Of a stretch of 64,000 nt of DNA, positions 1-11,797 are shown in pieces. This stretch comes from Hericium rajendrae (Eukaryota; Basidiomycota; Agaricomycetes; Russulales; Hericiaceae): assembly GCA_033439255.1 (NCBI GenBank), contig CM065892.1:979617-1043616 (forward strand), in the 5' to 3' direction. Each line of letters starts with the position of its first letter. The stretch's first letter is position 1. The notes beneath the pieces are model-generated. The model was not told the origin of the DNA. It saw only the letters and a list, made by a program, of their open reading frames with translations, and searched no databases. Both the position numbers and the translations under genes were made by a program.

Positions 1-349
1 TATTTCCAGTTGTTGCAAGGCAACAGCTTGTGATACGCAGAAGTTCAAGACGCGGCGGAGCTCAAGTTGCTGGCTACATGTAAGCCTCGGTACCAAGCCG
101 GCCGACATTGAAAGCGCGCACTCCAACGTAGACTGCTCGCAAATTCATTTCCAGACAAGACGGTCACAGGCGATCACCAGTCTAACTGGATATAAAAATG
201 GGTGGGGCGAATGCTAGAGCCCTTATAAGTAAGAGGTTCTATACGACACAACTTTAGTTCCGAATCTAAAATGTCCATGACACTCAACAGGTTCTATGAT
301 ATCTCTGACACGAGGAAGCACCGCGAAAAAAGTGAAAAGAAGGCGTGAA
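1..349. other. Downstream flank of COQ10, nothing recognised
   Basis: No coding exon or RNA gene is recognised. The stretch presumably holds the 3' untranslated region and terminator of the minus-strand COQ10 gene. Confidence 0.4.
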
Positions 350-1152
350 TTAGCTACGCCCAGGACCATAGAGGTCTATACACCGCTGCTCGAACGCCTC
401 GACCATCTGCCTCGATATCTGGCTGAAGAACGCAGAAGATACCACAGCGTAGAGCGGGTTCGCGAACGCATACGACAGGTCGAGGGTGAGCAGCGTCGGG
501 CCTGCGCCGTCCGCCGGTCCAACAAGCGAAGCGGGCGTCGGGTTGAGCAGCGGATCGCGCGCGGTGGGATGGGGCAAGCGTGGCGATGCGGGCTGGAGGC
601 GCCATAGTGTCTTCAGGGTCTTGAAGAGCGGCGTGGACGACGACGCATCGGCCTAGCAGTAGCGCGCGTGTCAGCAGTCACGGCAGCCAACGCACACAAC
701 GCACCTCCACCGACTCGTCCGGCCGACACGTCACCTTGCTCACATAGCTCTCCTTGAACGAGAGGAAAGCAACCGCTAGCTCCGCGTCCATGCGCACCTC
801 CTTCCGCGGTGGTGCGCCCGCCGCGTCCGCGAGCGAGCCCACAGGCAGAGGATGCTCAGAGCGCGTTAGGATGCGCGCGCCCGTGCAGAAGGGCAGAAAC
901 GCGGGGTAGGACGCGACGTCCGCGACGACGTCGTAGAGCTCGCTGCGACTATATCTACGCCCTGCGCTCGACGTTCTTAGTTTCCAAACCCAGAGCGGCG
1001 CGCCGGACGTACGGGAGGATTTTGCGCTCGTGGTAGGTCTGCGGAGGCGCCTCTGGCGGTGTGAGCCCGGTGAATCCGAAGAATGATCGGTGCTGGGTAG
1101 CAGCTCTGCGCGCGATGGATGCTGCAACTATCGAAGGTTTCGGAACAAGCAT
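350..1152 (-). CDS. COQ10: Coenzyme Q-binding protein COQ10 (START/polyketide-cyclase fold), mitochondrial
   Basis: COQ10 proteins bind coenzyme Q in the mitochondrial inner membrane and are needed for efficient respiration. Three exons join in frame: 1152-1013, 954-705 and 652-350, giving 230 residues. The introns (58 and 52 nt) have GT-AG ends, and the first has a CTAAG branch-like site. The N-terminus is rich in Arg, Ala and Ser with no acidic residues over about 25 positions, as expected of a mitochondrial targeting peptide. Family motifs seen are ILPYSRSELYDVVADV, YPAFLPFCTGARIL, FLSFKESYVSKVTC and, near the end, LDLSYAFANPLYAVVSS. The length fits the family. The start at 1152 is the Met that gives the targeting peptide. 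Nothing appears broken. Identity is by motif recall, not by a search. Confidence 0.88.
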
Positions 1153-4100
1153 GGTGAAGGGAGAAAACTCGCAAAGGCGCTGGCTGGAGAGTCTGACGGA
1201 GGCGTATGTCGCGTCACGGCACGTGACACATCTAGCTTTCGAGAGGAAATTTCAGAAAAATGGTACATTTTCTAAGTTCCAATGCTCAAGGTGGGCATGT
1301 GCCAGAAGAAGGTAACTGGAGCGCTCATAGACGGCAAGGCCTGACCAAAACATGCGGAGAAAACCCAATCGGACGGGATAACTCAATGTGACGTTCATTC
1401 AACTCTATCGCGCGGGCGAAGCTGCAGGTCGATCTTACGGCTACGGCGGTCTGGTCTGTCGCTCATGTATTCATCTCATCGCCCGCACGGGCTCGGCGTC
1501 GCGATGACAACCATGGCATGTGGAATTGCATGGGGGGAATAGAAACGAATGGGGCATAATTTTCCACAAATGCGAACTCGTGGGTGAAGGGCCGTAGCGA
1601 GGCTAGACAGCGCGAGCCATCTTGTCCTGGCGCGTACCTCCTACCGCAGCGTCGTCAGAATCGGGGCAGCACTATGCATGGTTTAGATACTCACTAGTCT
1701 ACTACGGCCTCCTGAACACGGCGTTCATCCGCGATTGCCCGCATGCCGCTTCTTGCCAGGATGGTAGAGGAGCTCGGCAGAGGCATGAGCCTGATACGGC
1801 ATGTCAGGAGAACATTGCGGGGGTGATGCAGTGGACCGCACCTTGGCAGAGACCAACGAGCACCCTTACACGAAGCGCGATGGAACGCGGGCAAACGAAG
1901 ATGACCTAGTAAGCGGAGGGCGATTTTATGGTGGCTGCGCGGTGCTGAGGATTCATCGCGTCAGGACGCGTCGGACGAAGAGGGAGAACTGACGTACTTG
2001 TCAGGCTCGGTCGAGGACGGCGGGTCTACGAGAGTTAATGGAAGAACACGATGACGCGGAGCTCCGCTGGAAGCTTTATATGCTTATGAGGATGGATCGA
2101 GCAGGAGTGGGAATAGAGCCTGACTGGAAAGGGAGGGACGGTCCCCACTTCTCGGACTAGCCTGCGGTGCGCAAGAGACGGATGATAAGAAAGGCAACTG
2201 CCTGGAGCTCTGGGTCGCTCTGAGACTGAGACCTGGATCGGCGTGAAGCACTGCGTCCGCTGCCACTTCTGTCTTCGTGACTCCGGTCAGGAACGGTCTG
2301 CATTCTAGCAATGCACAAGGCTGCGGAGTTGACCGCACGGAGAGGTGGGTCGTGTGGGTCGTCGACGTCTCGTAGAGGAAACTCGCCCTGTGGTCTTGCT
2401 ACTGATCGCGCTAGATTGATATGATTGGAGAGATAGGGCTGAGGAAGGGGAGGAGAGGCTGGTGGCGTTCGACTCAGCGGTCTAGCTACCGGGGACAAGA
2501 GCACGGAAGGACAAGGCACCATGCGCTACGATGGGGAAATCAGCCATTGATCATGCATGATCAAGGAATGGACTTGCCTAACGTGACTAGACTGGCCTTC
2601 CAGATCCGATAATTATGAATCGAGGACATGACGGCAATGGCGAAAGAGCATGTTACTACTAGCAGAAGTCTGCCCTAGGAACCGAATGTCACGAAAACGT
2701 CAGTAAAAATTCACAGGGCCCGACGACGAACTCGTTGTAATCGCACCTTGTTGGACCGTCTACCCTTCTTTAGCACAAATTTACCGCACCTGACCATGAG
2801 AGAACCGAGTACAATGTACGCCCGAGCGCCCGTGAAACGATGATAATGTGCCGTCCTTGATTATCGTATTCCGGATAACTAGTGGGCAGTGAATCTGGCG
2901 ATCGTCGCATGGTCGTTCAGCGAAGCCGCGGGGAGTTGTCGACGGGATATGGTCAAACCGAGCAGGGGGTGGCGCCAATAGGCTAAGTGGCAGATCTGTT
3001 AGCTTGGCACGAGTTGTGCAAAATTAAATGCAATGATTGCTTCAGTAGTGACCCGAGATGAATGCCTCGTGGAAAAAATGAAGGTGCCGGTATTTTGGGT
3101 GAGTAGCGAGCGTTGCGATGGAAGTCCCGTGTCATGTCTGCTTGGTCACGTAGAAAGCTTATTGTAAATGTCTGGGAAAGTGAGCAAACATATCAGCCTT
3201 CCTTGATGAACCTTATCCCTCCAACGGTCATATCTACCAGCATTCCCCATCTTTGTGCTAGAGACTGCTTTCATGAACGAGAAAGCAACTGGATGGACTC
3301 GGAACGACGGAAGCGCAAACGGCGTCTACAAAATTAGAACGATAGTGAGTGGTGGCAGTTGAACGCGTCAGACAAGCTTTCTGACCGTGATAATCTAGAC
3401 ATACAGGATCTACGAGACATCTCTCCCCGATCCTCTGTCGCAAGAACCACCATTTGCATCCGCATCCCCCGCGAAGTCGAGGGCAATTTCGTGGATGTAT
3501 CAGCTGCCCCGCAGTCGCAGACGTCGGCCTTCGGTGGGTCGGAGTGCTGCTTCGTCAGGCCTACACGGGCCGTCCAAAATAATTCATGTGAGCTCCGCAA
3601 ACGCCACACGATTCGCTGACAACAGATGGCACACCTGCACGTTTTCGTCCCAAGGCCTCGAGCATACCGCATTTTGATAAGGGGCGACAAAACCCGCCGG
3701 ATAGAGCCGCCGTGATCTTCTCGTGTCAAAAACATGAGGACGGTTCTGTTGCAGGACCCCTCGAATCGAGCGAGTAGGCATATAGGTAAGCCTGATGCCG
3801 CATCTGACAACATCGGTTGAAACCGCCTCTGACAGCACGATAATCAGTCCCATGTGCGGGCCCGCCGATCCAGAGCAATCTCCTCGGCGTGTGGTAGCCT
3901 GGCGCCTTTCCTCCGTTTGTACAAGCTCCACGAATTGAAAGACCGCTCCGTCAATTGACCAAGAAAACTTGAGCAGCACCTTCTGTGCTGCGTTCTCTGC
4001 ACGAAACGAGTAACCCCATTGACACGTGTGTAGGCTGCGATCGCGATGAGAAGGAACACATAACTGCGACTTGATTACAGGTTCCAAGGAATATCTTCCA

Positions 4101-5913
4101 GAATGTCGAAAGGTGAAGACAGGAATCGCCTGTCTCGTCGAGGTAACTCGGCAATGATGACCAACGGTGCGCCTCTCCGTCGTCGCCTGTATGCTGCGTC
4201 GGCGATATCTTCCCTTTTAAGGTGCCCCATAACCCTGTTTCCTTCCGCTACATCATGTAGCATGAATATCAGCCGACGCGGAATAGCTTGCCGTTTCCAT
4301 CGTCGTAGGATCATCGACCAAGCCCAGAGTTACCCGGACGGCAAGTGCTTTTCCGAACGCTGACGTGGGCGCGTTAAAACAAACACACCTCCGCTATCTG
4401 GATCCGCGTCGGAGTCTGGCGTCGCTTCTGTAATTCGACGCTTACGATGCCGGTTCTAACGAAACAGCACATCAGAAAAAGAAACATCCCACCTGAGCGG
4501 AAACTCTGCGCACCTGCAAGCTTCAAAATGAAGAACGACGCGGAATCGCCAGGCCGACGCCGCCCGGGCCGCAGAGTGGCAGAACCAACACACCGCAGCT
4601 TCCTTTTTCCACTGCAAAGTCTGCAGGGTGTTCGCAACATGGTGGGTAAGAGAGACGAGCTGCGAGACGAGCTCTAGACATTGGCTGGACTCACGAGTCG
4701 AACGACAAAAGCCGCCAAATTGGCGCGAACTACGTGTCTCACGTGATCGCAGAGACCTTCTCCTCGAGGCCTTTCGTCAGTTCGTCGGTCGCACTTGATT
4801 TTGAGCTCAGCTTATCAGTTAGACAGATGGCGGGCCGAGCGTTCCTGTTGCGCACAAATAAATACAATAGCATCGATCTCTTCTGAGTTTCGCCGTAAAC
4901 GATTGAATGGCTTTTAACGTCATGTTTCTCTGCGATGTGATAACCTCGAAATTAAAGAGAAAGAGGCGAATGCAACAGCCAGGGATATTATGCAAGAAGA
5001 ATCATCCACCACTGTCATAGGCTCGAGGCAGCTGGATCGAAATCACCGTTTCACTTGCAAGAGACGCCCTCACCAAATCTGTGGCAACTGCGTCCAAGCC
5101 CTCGCCAAAAAGGAAGTCTGTAGCGAAGAAACGTTCGGCAATCCCCACCCGAAGGCAGCCATGCAGATTTGTCAATATATCTCGTTCCACCGGTGGAACG
5201 AACGCACCTCAGGATGCTGAAGACATCGAGATGAGGGACGACACCCGTTTCGTGATTAACCGCAGCTCTCGATATTCACACCATGATGGGATAGTTGGTG
5301 CCCGCCGTCCATCGGAGGCAGTTGATGCTGAAGGCCACCTTTCCAACTCAGCATGCGCGAAGATCCCAAGGCCGGATTGAGTATGGCCGTCCCATCCAGA
5401 AGAAGCTAACGTGAACATGGGATAGAGTTGCATACCAATGCCTTCTCCAGGACCGATACGCCAACCGGTAGGTCCCCAATATTAGAGGGATCCAGAACCG
5501 CCGGGTTATCCAACTCCGACAACCATCCTTCGAGCTCCTTCGAGTCTCAAGCTCATTAGTGGCGTCGCTTCCTCGGCTTCGTGTTCGGCTCGAGAACCAC
5601 GCGTCATCGCAGGTTCGTGCACCTCATTAAGCAGCACAGGACAGGGACACACTGGCCATGGTGGCCCCCCGGGTGCCTTCCGGGCTTCGCAAACTCAGCC
5701 AGAGCTGCGCACTGACAGCTCTGCAACTCAGCTTGCCTTCTATTCCGCTCTCTTCTGTTCTGATGGTCGCACACGCTGCGCGGACGAAAAGCGCTGCTCG
5801 ACATACAGTAACGTAGCACGATGGTGTTGATACAGAGCACATACTACTTCTCGAACGGAAGGGGAAACATGATGTCATTACACTCGATGTCCGGCATGAC
5901 TCGCATGCGGGGA
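1153..5913. other. 4.8-kb stretch with no recognised gene
   Basis: Open frames here are short (at most about 167 residues, at 3584-4087 on minus), overlap each other on both strands and show no family motif. No tRNA-like T-arm, long repeat or terminal inverted repeat was noticed. The COQ10 promoter must lie just above 1152 and the GIS2 3' end just below 5914. The rest may be decayed mobile or duplicated sequence, or hold a lineage-specific multi-exon gene that cannot be recognised by eye. Confidence 0.4.
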
Positions 5914-6686
5914 TTAGGCAGCATATTCAGCGTTCTCGGGGCAGTCTCTCGCGATCTGGAATGCGGATGCAATCAGCAGAGGTGAAAAGAGAGCCACGGA
6001 AGCGCGACGTACGTGTCCCTCCTGCTGGCACTTGTAGCAGGTCTTGTTCTTGTTCACGTTGCCAGCCGCGAGCCCGTTCAGCGCGGGCTCGGTCGTGCCT
6101 GGTGCTGCAAGGCAGTCCCTGGTGCGCGACGATCGTTAGCAACGCCGTTGACACGGCAAAGACTGGACATCGCACTTCGCCATATGGTTAGGGCCGCCGC
6201 AGCGGTAGCACTTGATGGGCGGCAGCGCGGACGTGTTCAGTCCGCGGCCAGGGGGCGGCGCGCGCGACGCGAAAGCCCCGCCGCCAGCACCAAAAGCGGC
6301 GCCGTTGGGGCAGACGCGCGCAATGTGCCCGAAGCGACCACAGTTCTGTGGTGTAAACGAGGTTAAGATAAGCAAGCCTGCGGAGGTATGGGGGACATAC
6401 ATAACACTTCTGGTTGCCGCCCTGGATGCGCAGGCTGGGGCACTCCGCCTGGATGTGGCCGACGCCGCCGCACGAGTAGCACTGCTTAGTGGACACGGTC
6501 CGCGGCGAGGGACACGCGGAGGACTCGTGGCCGGGCTGGCGGCAGTTGTAGCAGAGACGCTGGTCGGAGGAGCAATTCTCCGCAATATGACCCACTGTGC
6601 GGGCGTTAGCTGCGCAACGAGTGATGGGACGAGTACGCACGGTTGCCGCACTTGAAGCACCCCTTCCTAGAAAACTGATATGCCAT
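5914..6686 (-). CDS. GIS2: CCHC zinc-knuckle nucleic-acid-binding protein, CNBP/Gis2/Byr3 type
   Basis: Proteins of this family bind single-stranded nucleic acids and associate with mRNA and ribosomes; yeast Gis2 and animal CNBP promote translation of selected mRNAs. Five exons (6686-6641, 6594-6401, 6345-6176, 6118-6013, 5955-5914) join to 185 residues with introns of 46-57 nt. Six retroviral-type C-x2-C-x4-H-x4-C knuckles are visible in order: CFKCGNLGHIAENC, CYNCRQPGHESSAC, CYSCGGVGHIQAEC, CYNCGRFGHIARVC, CYRCGGPNHMAKDC and CYKCQQEGHIARDC. A Gly/Ala-rich linker lies between knuckles 4 and 5 and an Asn/Lys-rich linker between 5 and 6. Four introns fall inside knuckles (1, 4, 5 and 6), which is why unspliced frames hide the protein. 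The start MAYQFSRKG is the only Met before knuckle 1. Confidence 0.92.
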
Positions 6687-9010
6687 TTTAAATAATAGAA
6701 TCAGACCGCTTCTGTTCTGCTTTCTTTCTTCGAAAACCTGGTGTATGTGTGAGCGACATAGCGGGTGGCGGCAATGTGCACGGACCTCACAACCCTCGGC
6801 CTGCTAACCCTCTTCAATCCCTCCCGCCTACGAGCGAAAGACGATAAGTGAGTAAGGTGATGGTTATGGATAAAGATCCGATGGCTGTGGCGCAACCCGC
6901 CCGCGCGCCGTCACGCGGTCCAGCGCGCCGGCCCTCAAGTCATCCCCGCCACCGCCCGCCACACCTCCCGACCGCCTCCTCCCCGCCGCTTTGTTTACAT
7001 ACACGCATCCTGCACGCCGTTCGGACATATCTGTTGTATATCCGCCGAAAAGCAGACATTAGAAACTGTGCTATTGCCATCTTCCCGATTAGCCTGTCGG
7101 CAGCCCGGGCAGCGCTCTCCGAAACGGGGCGTTACCGGTACCATGGAAAGCTTGTCTCATGAACACTCCGTTTTGGTGTCGCGCTTCTGGTCTTCTTCCC
7201 CCCTGCTTTGCCCTGATCCAGCCTTGTTCGTCCAGCATCTCCATAAACCCATCACGACTCCGACACGCGCCATGCACAATCTTGGCGGCAAGCGGGCATG
7301 GGGAGCATGCGCTCATTTGATCCCCGCTCAGGATATCAGACACGCATCCCGATCATTTTTGAAAACGCGACAGTCGAATCGGGACTTATAAAAGGTGCGA
7401 GGCTTTTTTTTTCTCTCTTTCTTCGGTACACCTTGTTACCCCCTTGCCCTATGTGAGTTGCTGCTTGTTCGATGCCGTTTGCATGGTCGATGACGAGCAT
7501 GTGCCGACAGTGGGGCAGAGCGAATTTTCGCGAGGTGTGCCAATCGCACTCTACACACCTCCCAGCAGGTCGCCACGCTTTGCGCACTGGTGTCATCGCG
7601 CTTCTTGTTAGGGTGCTTGGTGGCTGCTTTCGAGGTGCGCCTCGCCGCCACAAGCTCCTCACTGCACGCGCCTGACATTCCAGTATTCTTAGGGCCGACC
7701 TTGCGCGCAGTCGCCTGACACCCTAGCAAGAAACGGCGTAGCGAGCGGTCAAGGAATGGCGATCCGTGTGGTAGGGGAGTGCGACAGCCTCACACCCGCG
7801 GACACGTGACGCGGCGAGGATTCTCTTCGTCGGTAAAGTCAATTCAGTTTCCTGGACACTTGATGACCCTGACCGCCCCGTCCCCAGGGTGAAGATCAGA
7901 TGCGCGCTGATCATCCCCGTTATGCTTTCTTTCTTCATGGGTGCAAAAGGCAGCCTTCTGGCGTCGCGTGGATGGGATCATCTCCCTGGTGTATGTAATG
8001 GTCTGGGTCTCACGAATTATGCAAATGTATATGCTTATGCCTATGCCGGGACAAACTCCTTGAGGTCACCATCGAAGAGTGTGCCCGGTGACAAATGATC
8101 GATCGGGTGCTTCGTCGCCCTGACTTCCGACAGATATTGAAGCAGAATTTGAAGGCCAGGATGCACGAAGAGAATGAATTGTGCTGTCGTATACAACTGG
8201 CGCTCTTGCGCACGTATTGTACGAAAGTTTAATCGTGCTATTTTGATGCTGGCGCCGGCCAGCCCAACGGTGGTCAATTCTGCAGTGCTTCGATTGCCGA
8301 GTCGGAAGTGTCTCTTTGCCTCATGATCGGGCGCGATGGCGCGACATGGTCCGCGATGGCGCATAGGCGCTTCTGGTGAAGGGTATATAGAGCATGAACG
8401 AACATGTCAAGAGGTCACTTCCCGACTGTCTCTCCTCTCAATCATTGCGTTTGCTACGATGAGGGTCCACGTTCGCCATGGGATCCCCACGCATCGTCTC
8501 TATCTCGGCATAGCTTCCACTGTTACCTCATATCGCTTTTTGGCACCAAGGCTTTCTTCTCTCGCATTCTCGAGCTCTCTCTCGAGCCAGCAGTCATTCG
8601 GCCGAATGGCCTGCTGCCTGATATTCGCTCGAGGCCGGCCGTGCTTGTAGCGCCAAACAAGCAGCTTATCGTGAGGTACGTGCGTGTGCGCGTGTGAACG
8701 CCAGCTGATGACCGCGTCGTCCTGCCGGGCACTGACGTCGACAACGACTGAGTCAGCGTACTGTAAATACTAATGACCCACAGGCAAGGAAATTTGTGAG
8801 CAGACGAGGGCGCAACGGCTCCCAGCTGACAGGAATTGCAATTGATAAGTGACTTGCAGCGGACGCCCGCTTGCAGTCGGCACGCCAATCGGGGCTTTCT
8901 GCAGCACGCCCTTATCTCTCTGCGCCCAGGGGTGTTTACCCGCGATACGCTCTCGTTCTCGCCAGCTGTCGTCTTTCTGCTCTTCCTGAGCGACATCGCC
9001 GCCAGACGCA
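6687..9010. other. 2.3-kb intergenic stretch between divergent GIS2 and ARO8
   Basis: No conserved gene is recognised. The stretch should hold the promoters of the two divergent neighbours. On the GIS2 sense strand a purine-rich tract lies just above its start (plus strand 6709-6735 is pyrimidine-rich). Open frames of up to 162 residues (8523-9011, minus) show no family motif and overlap the ARO8 5' flank. Confidence 0.35.
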
Positions 9011-11181
9011 ATGGACACCGAGAAAAAGGGCACCTCGATCGACCTCTCGCACCATCTGTCAGATGTCGCGAAGGCGCGCCAGGTCTCCCCGCTCAAGGGC
9101 CTCCAGAAGTACTTCAAACGCGACGACATGATCGCCCTCGCAGGAGGTCAGTACAATCCCCTCTATCGAGAACACCCCGTAATCCGTCCCAGGCCTCCCG
9201 TCCACGGATTACTTCCCCTTCCACAGAATATCCGCCGACGCGCTCGAGCATGACTCCTTTCCGCTCACCGAGCCTGCATCCTCGGGCTCCTCCGCCTTCT
9301 CATGGCTCTGGCGCCTCTTCGGTGCATCTGGCAAGGCTGAGCGTACGAGCCGCATCCATGTGCCCAAGGCGCCGTCCGAGGGCGACGGCGGGCTTAATCT
9401 CTCGATCGCGCTGCAGTACGGGCCTGCGACCGGCCTGGCGCCGCTGCAGACGTTCATCCAGCACTTCTCAGAGACGGTCTACCAACCTGCAACGCACGAC
9501 ATCAAGACGATGGTGCACACGGGCAACACGGACGGGTGCGTGCATTATTTCTTTGCTGTGGGCTTGCTCAGACTAGATCAGGTGGTCGCGTGTCGTCGGA
9601 ACGCTGTGCAACCCTGGCGACACCGTTATTACTGAGGAATGGACATATCCGTCCGCGATCGCGTCTGCGCAGCCGTACGGCGTCAGCGTGCTCCCCGTCG
9701 CTATGGACGGCGAGGGCATGCGCCCCGACGATCTGCGTCGTGTGCTTACGGAATGGGATGAGAGTAAAGGGCGCAGGTGCGTCGTTACACTGACATGAGC
9801 TCCTCTGGCGAAATGCAAACGGGCTTCATCGTCGCAGGCCACACGTTATGTACACCGTTCCTGTCGGCCAGAACCCGAGTGGTGCGGTGCGTCGCCCTTT
9901 TTGCGCTTCTCATCTGCCAATCTGAGCTGACGCGGCATAAGACCATGGGTCTGCAGCGCAAGAAGGAGATCTACGACGTCTGCGTCGAGTTCGGTGCGTT
10001 TTTATCCGCCGTCCTGTCTATCGCAAATGCGAACACGCAAATTTCAGATGTCGTTATCGTCGAGGACGACCCGTACTTCTTCCTCCAAGTCGGCGAGTAC
10101 GTCCCCAAGTCCGAGCGCACGCCCGAGCCCGCGCTGCCGGCCGGTGACGAGGTCAAGCAGTTCATCAGCAGCCTCGCGCCGAGCTTTCTGAAGTGAGTAC
10201 CCGCGTCCGCGTGCGTCGTGAGTGCTGAAGCGCTGACCCCCCGCAGGATCGACTACCAAGGCCGCGTCATACGTCTGGACTCGTTCTCGAAGGTACGCCG
10301 GCCGCCCGTCCACTCTGCATGTTGCTAAACCGTCCCCGCAGACCATCGCGCCCGGCGTGCGCCTCGGCTGGTTCACATGCAATCCGCTGTTCGTCGAGCG
10401 CCTCGAGCGGCACGGCGAGACGACGACGCAGTCGCCCTGCGGCCTCGGCCAGGTACGCACCTCCCGTCCTCCGTCCGCCCGCGCTGAGTCCTGACGCCAC
10501 GCTAGTCCCTCGTCGCGAAGCTGCTCGAGTCCTGGACGTATGAGGGCTACATCCGCTGGCTGCGTGGTACGCATCTTCGCGGCTTTCCGTAGGCTGAGCT
10601 GAGCGAAGTGTCGTGAGCAGGCCTACGCATGCAGTACAAGCTCCGGCGCGACCTCTTCGTCGACCTCCTCTCGGACGAATTCGACCTCCGCGAGTCCGTC
10701 GGCACCCGCACGCAGGGCCCATGGGAGCGCTGTAAGGTGTACACCGCCTATGCGAAGCCCCGCGGCCGCGTATTGCCCTGGATGTCTGAAAAGCATGCAG
10801 CCAAGCCGCTGTTCAGCTTCGTGCCGCCGTCGTCGGGCATGTTCGTGTGGGTTGCGCTGCACTTCGACAGCCACCCCGCGCGTCGGGGCGGCCGCGGGAC
10901 GTTCGATGAGACGGATACGCTGGAGATGCAGATGTTCGTGAAGCTTGCGGAGGCGGGCGTCCTCACCGCGCCGGGCTGGTTCTTCGCCGCGGATAAGGAG
11001 GACGGGCAGGTGCCCGCGGACCCGAACGTCGAGGGTCACATGCGTATGAGCTTCTCTAATGCTGAGGTGCGTTGTGTCTTTTTTGTATATTGTTCGAGAA
11101 GACTGATTAGTATAGTTCGAGGAAATGAAGCGTGGCGTGGCGATCTTCGCGGAGACGTTGAGGAAGTTCTTCGAGGTGTGA
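9011..11181 (+). CDS. ARO8: PLP-dependent aromatic / 2-aminoadipate aminotransferase (Aro8 type)
   Basis: Fold-type I aminotransferase. Fungal Aro8 proteins transaminate aromatic amino acids and 2-aminoadipate (Tyr/Phe metabolism, lysine synthesis). Eleven exons: 9011-9146, 9193-9535, 9582-9776, 9838-9886, 9942-9993, 10048-10192, 10247-10292, 10342-10452, 10506-10566, 10621-11066 and 11116-11181. They join without a stop to 549 residues, a usual length. Motifs in order: MIALAGGLPSTDYFPF (N-terminal substrate loop), LQYGPATGLAPLQ, GNTDGWSRVVGTLCNPGD (cofactor phosphate region), EEWTYPSAI, YTVPVGQNPSGA, VIVEDDPYFF, the Schiff-base lysine region RLDSFSKTIAPGVRLGW, and a C-terminal PSSGMFVWV / HMRMSFSNAE. 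Introns are 46-61 nt with GT-AG ends. Neighbouring genes give no pathway hint. The exact substrate cannot be told from motifs. Confidence 0.93.
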
Positions 11182-11533
11182 GATGTTGAGGATCGGGGTA
11201 TGCATGCTTCTTTTCGTTGTATTTGTTAATGGCTGCCAGGCTCAGAAAAGCTGGTTTGTAGAGGATATATGATGTTGCATTAGACTATAGAGCGCATGAG
11301 TGAGATGCTGTATGATTTTTCATAGAAGAACTGGAGCATTATGTTCAGCTTCACGCCTGGAGTAGCTGCATGAAGGTTAATTATCGGTCAAAATCCGCAA
11401 TGTCTCGAGTGGAATCAGTTTTTCGAGGATGCAGTCGTTTACGCAAACAAGAAGCAAACTTGTGGTACAGCGCTGAATACTTGTTAAAGGAAGTGCGTGA
11501 TCGTAAGTCAGTCTTGTGATTGCTGCTATTAAC
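11182..11533. other. Intergenic region, ARO8 3' end against F-box gene 3' end
   Basis: AT-richer stretch between two convergent genes. It presumably holds both 3' untranslated regions; no gene is seen. Confidence 0.4.
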
Positions 11534-11797
11534 CTACCAAATATCCTCGCCGTCCTGTTCTTCACCTTCTCCGTCGCTCTTTCCTTCCTCCTTACAAGGC
11601 CCTTCATATCCATCCCATGCTATATCTGCCACCTCTTCCAAGCTCGCTACCCATTTCTCCTTGATCGTACACTCCTGTAATTCGATTTCAAGCGTCGGCG
11701 CAACCTTCACTCCCCGGCGCGCCGACAGACAGCGTACGACCCGCTGATGAGAGATGTAAATGTCTCTGCTTCTCCACTCGATACGGAATCCACACAT
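11534..11797 (-). pseudogene. Displaced C-terminal tail of F-box copy 1
   Basis: This open frame contains LQECTIKEKWVASLEEVADI and an acidic Glu/Asp/Gly-rich end. It corresponds to the CTIKEQWVEELRNVAAVKWD end of the paralogue at 14027-15918. It is out of frame with the body of copy 1, so it is not translated unless the frameshift is an artefact. Confidence 0.65.
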
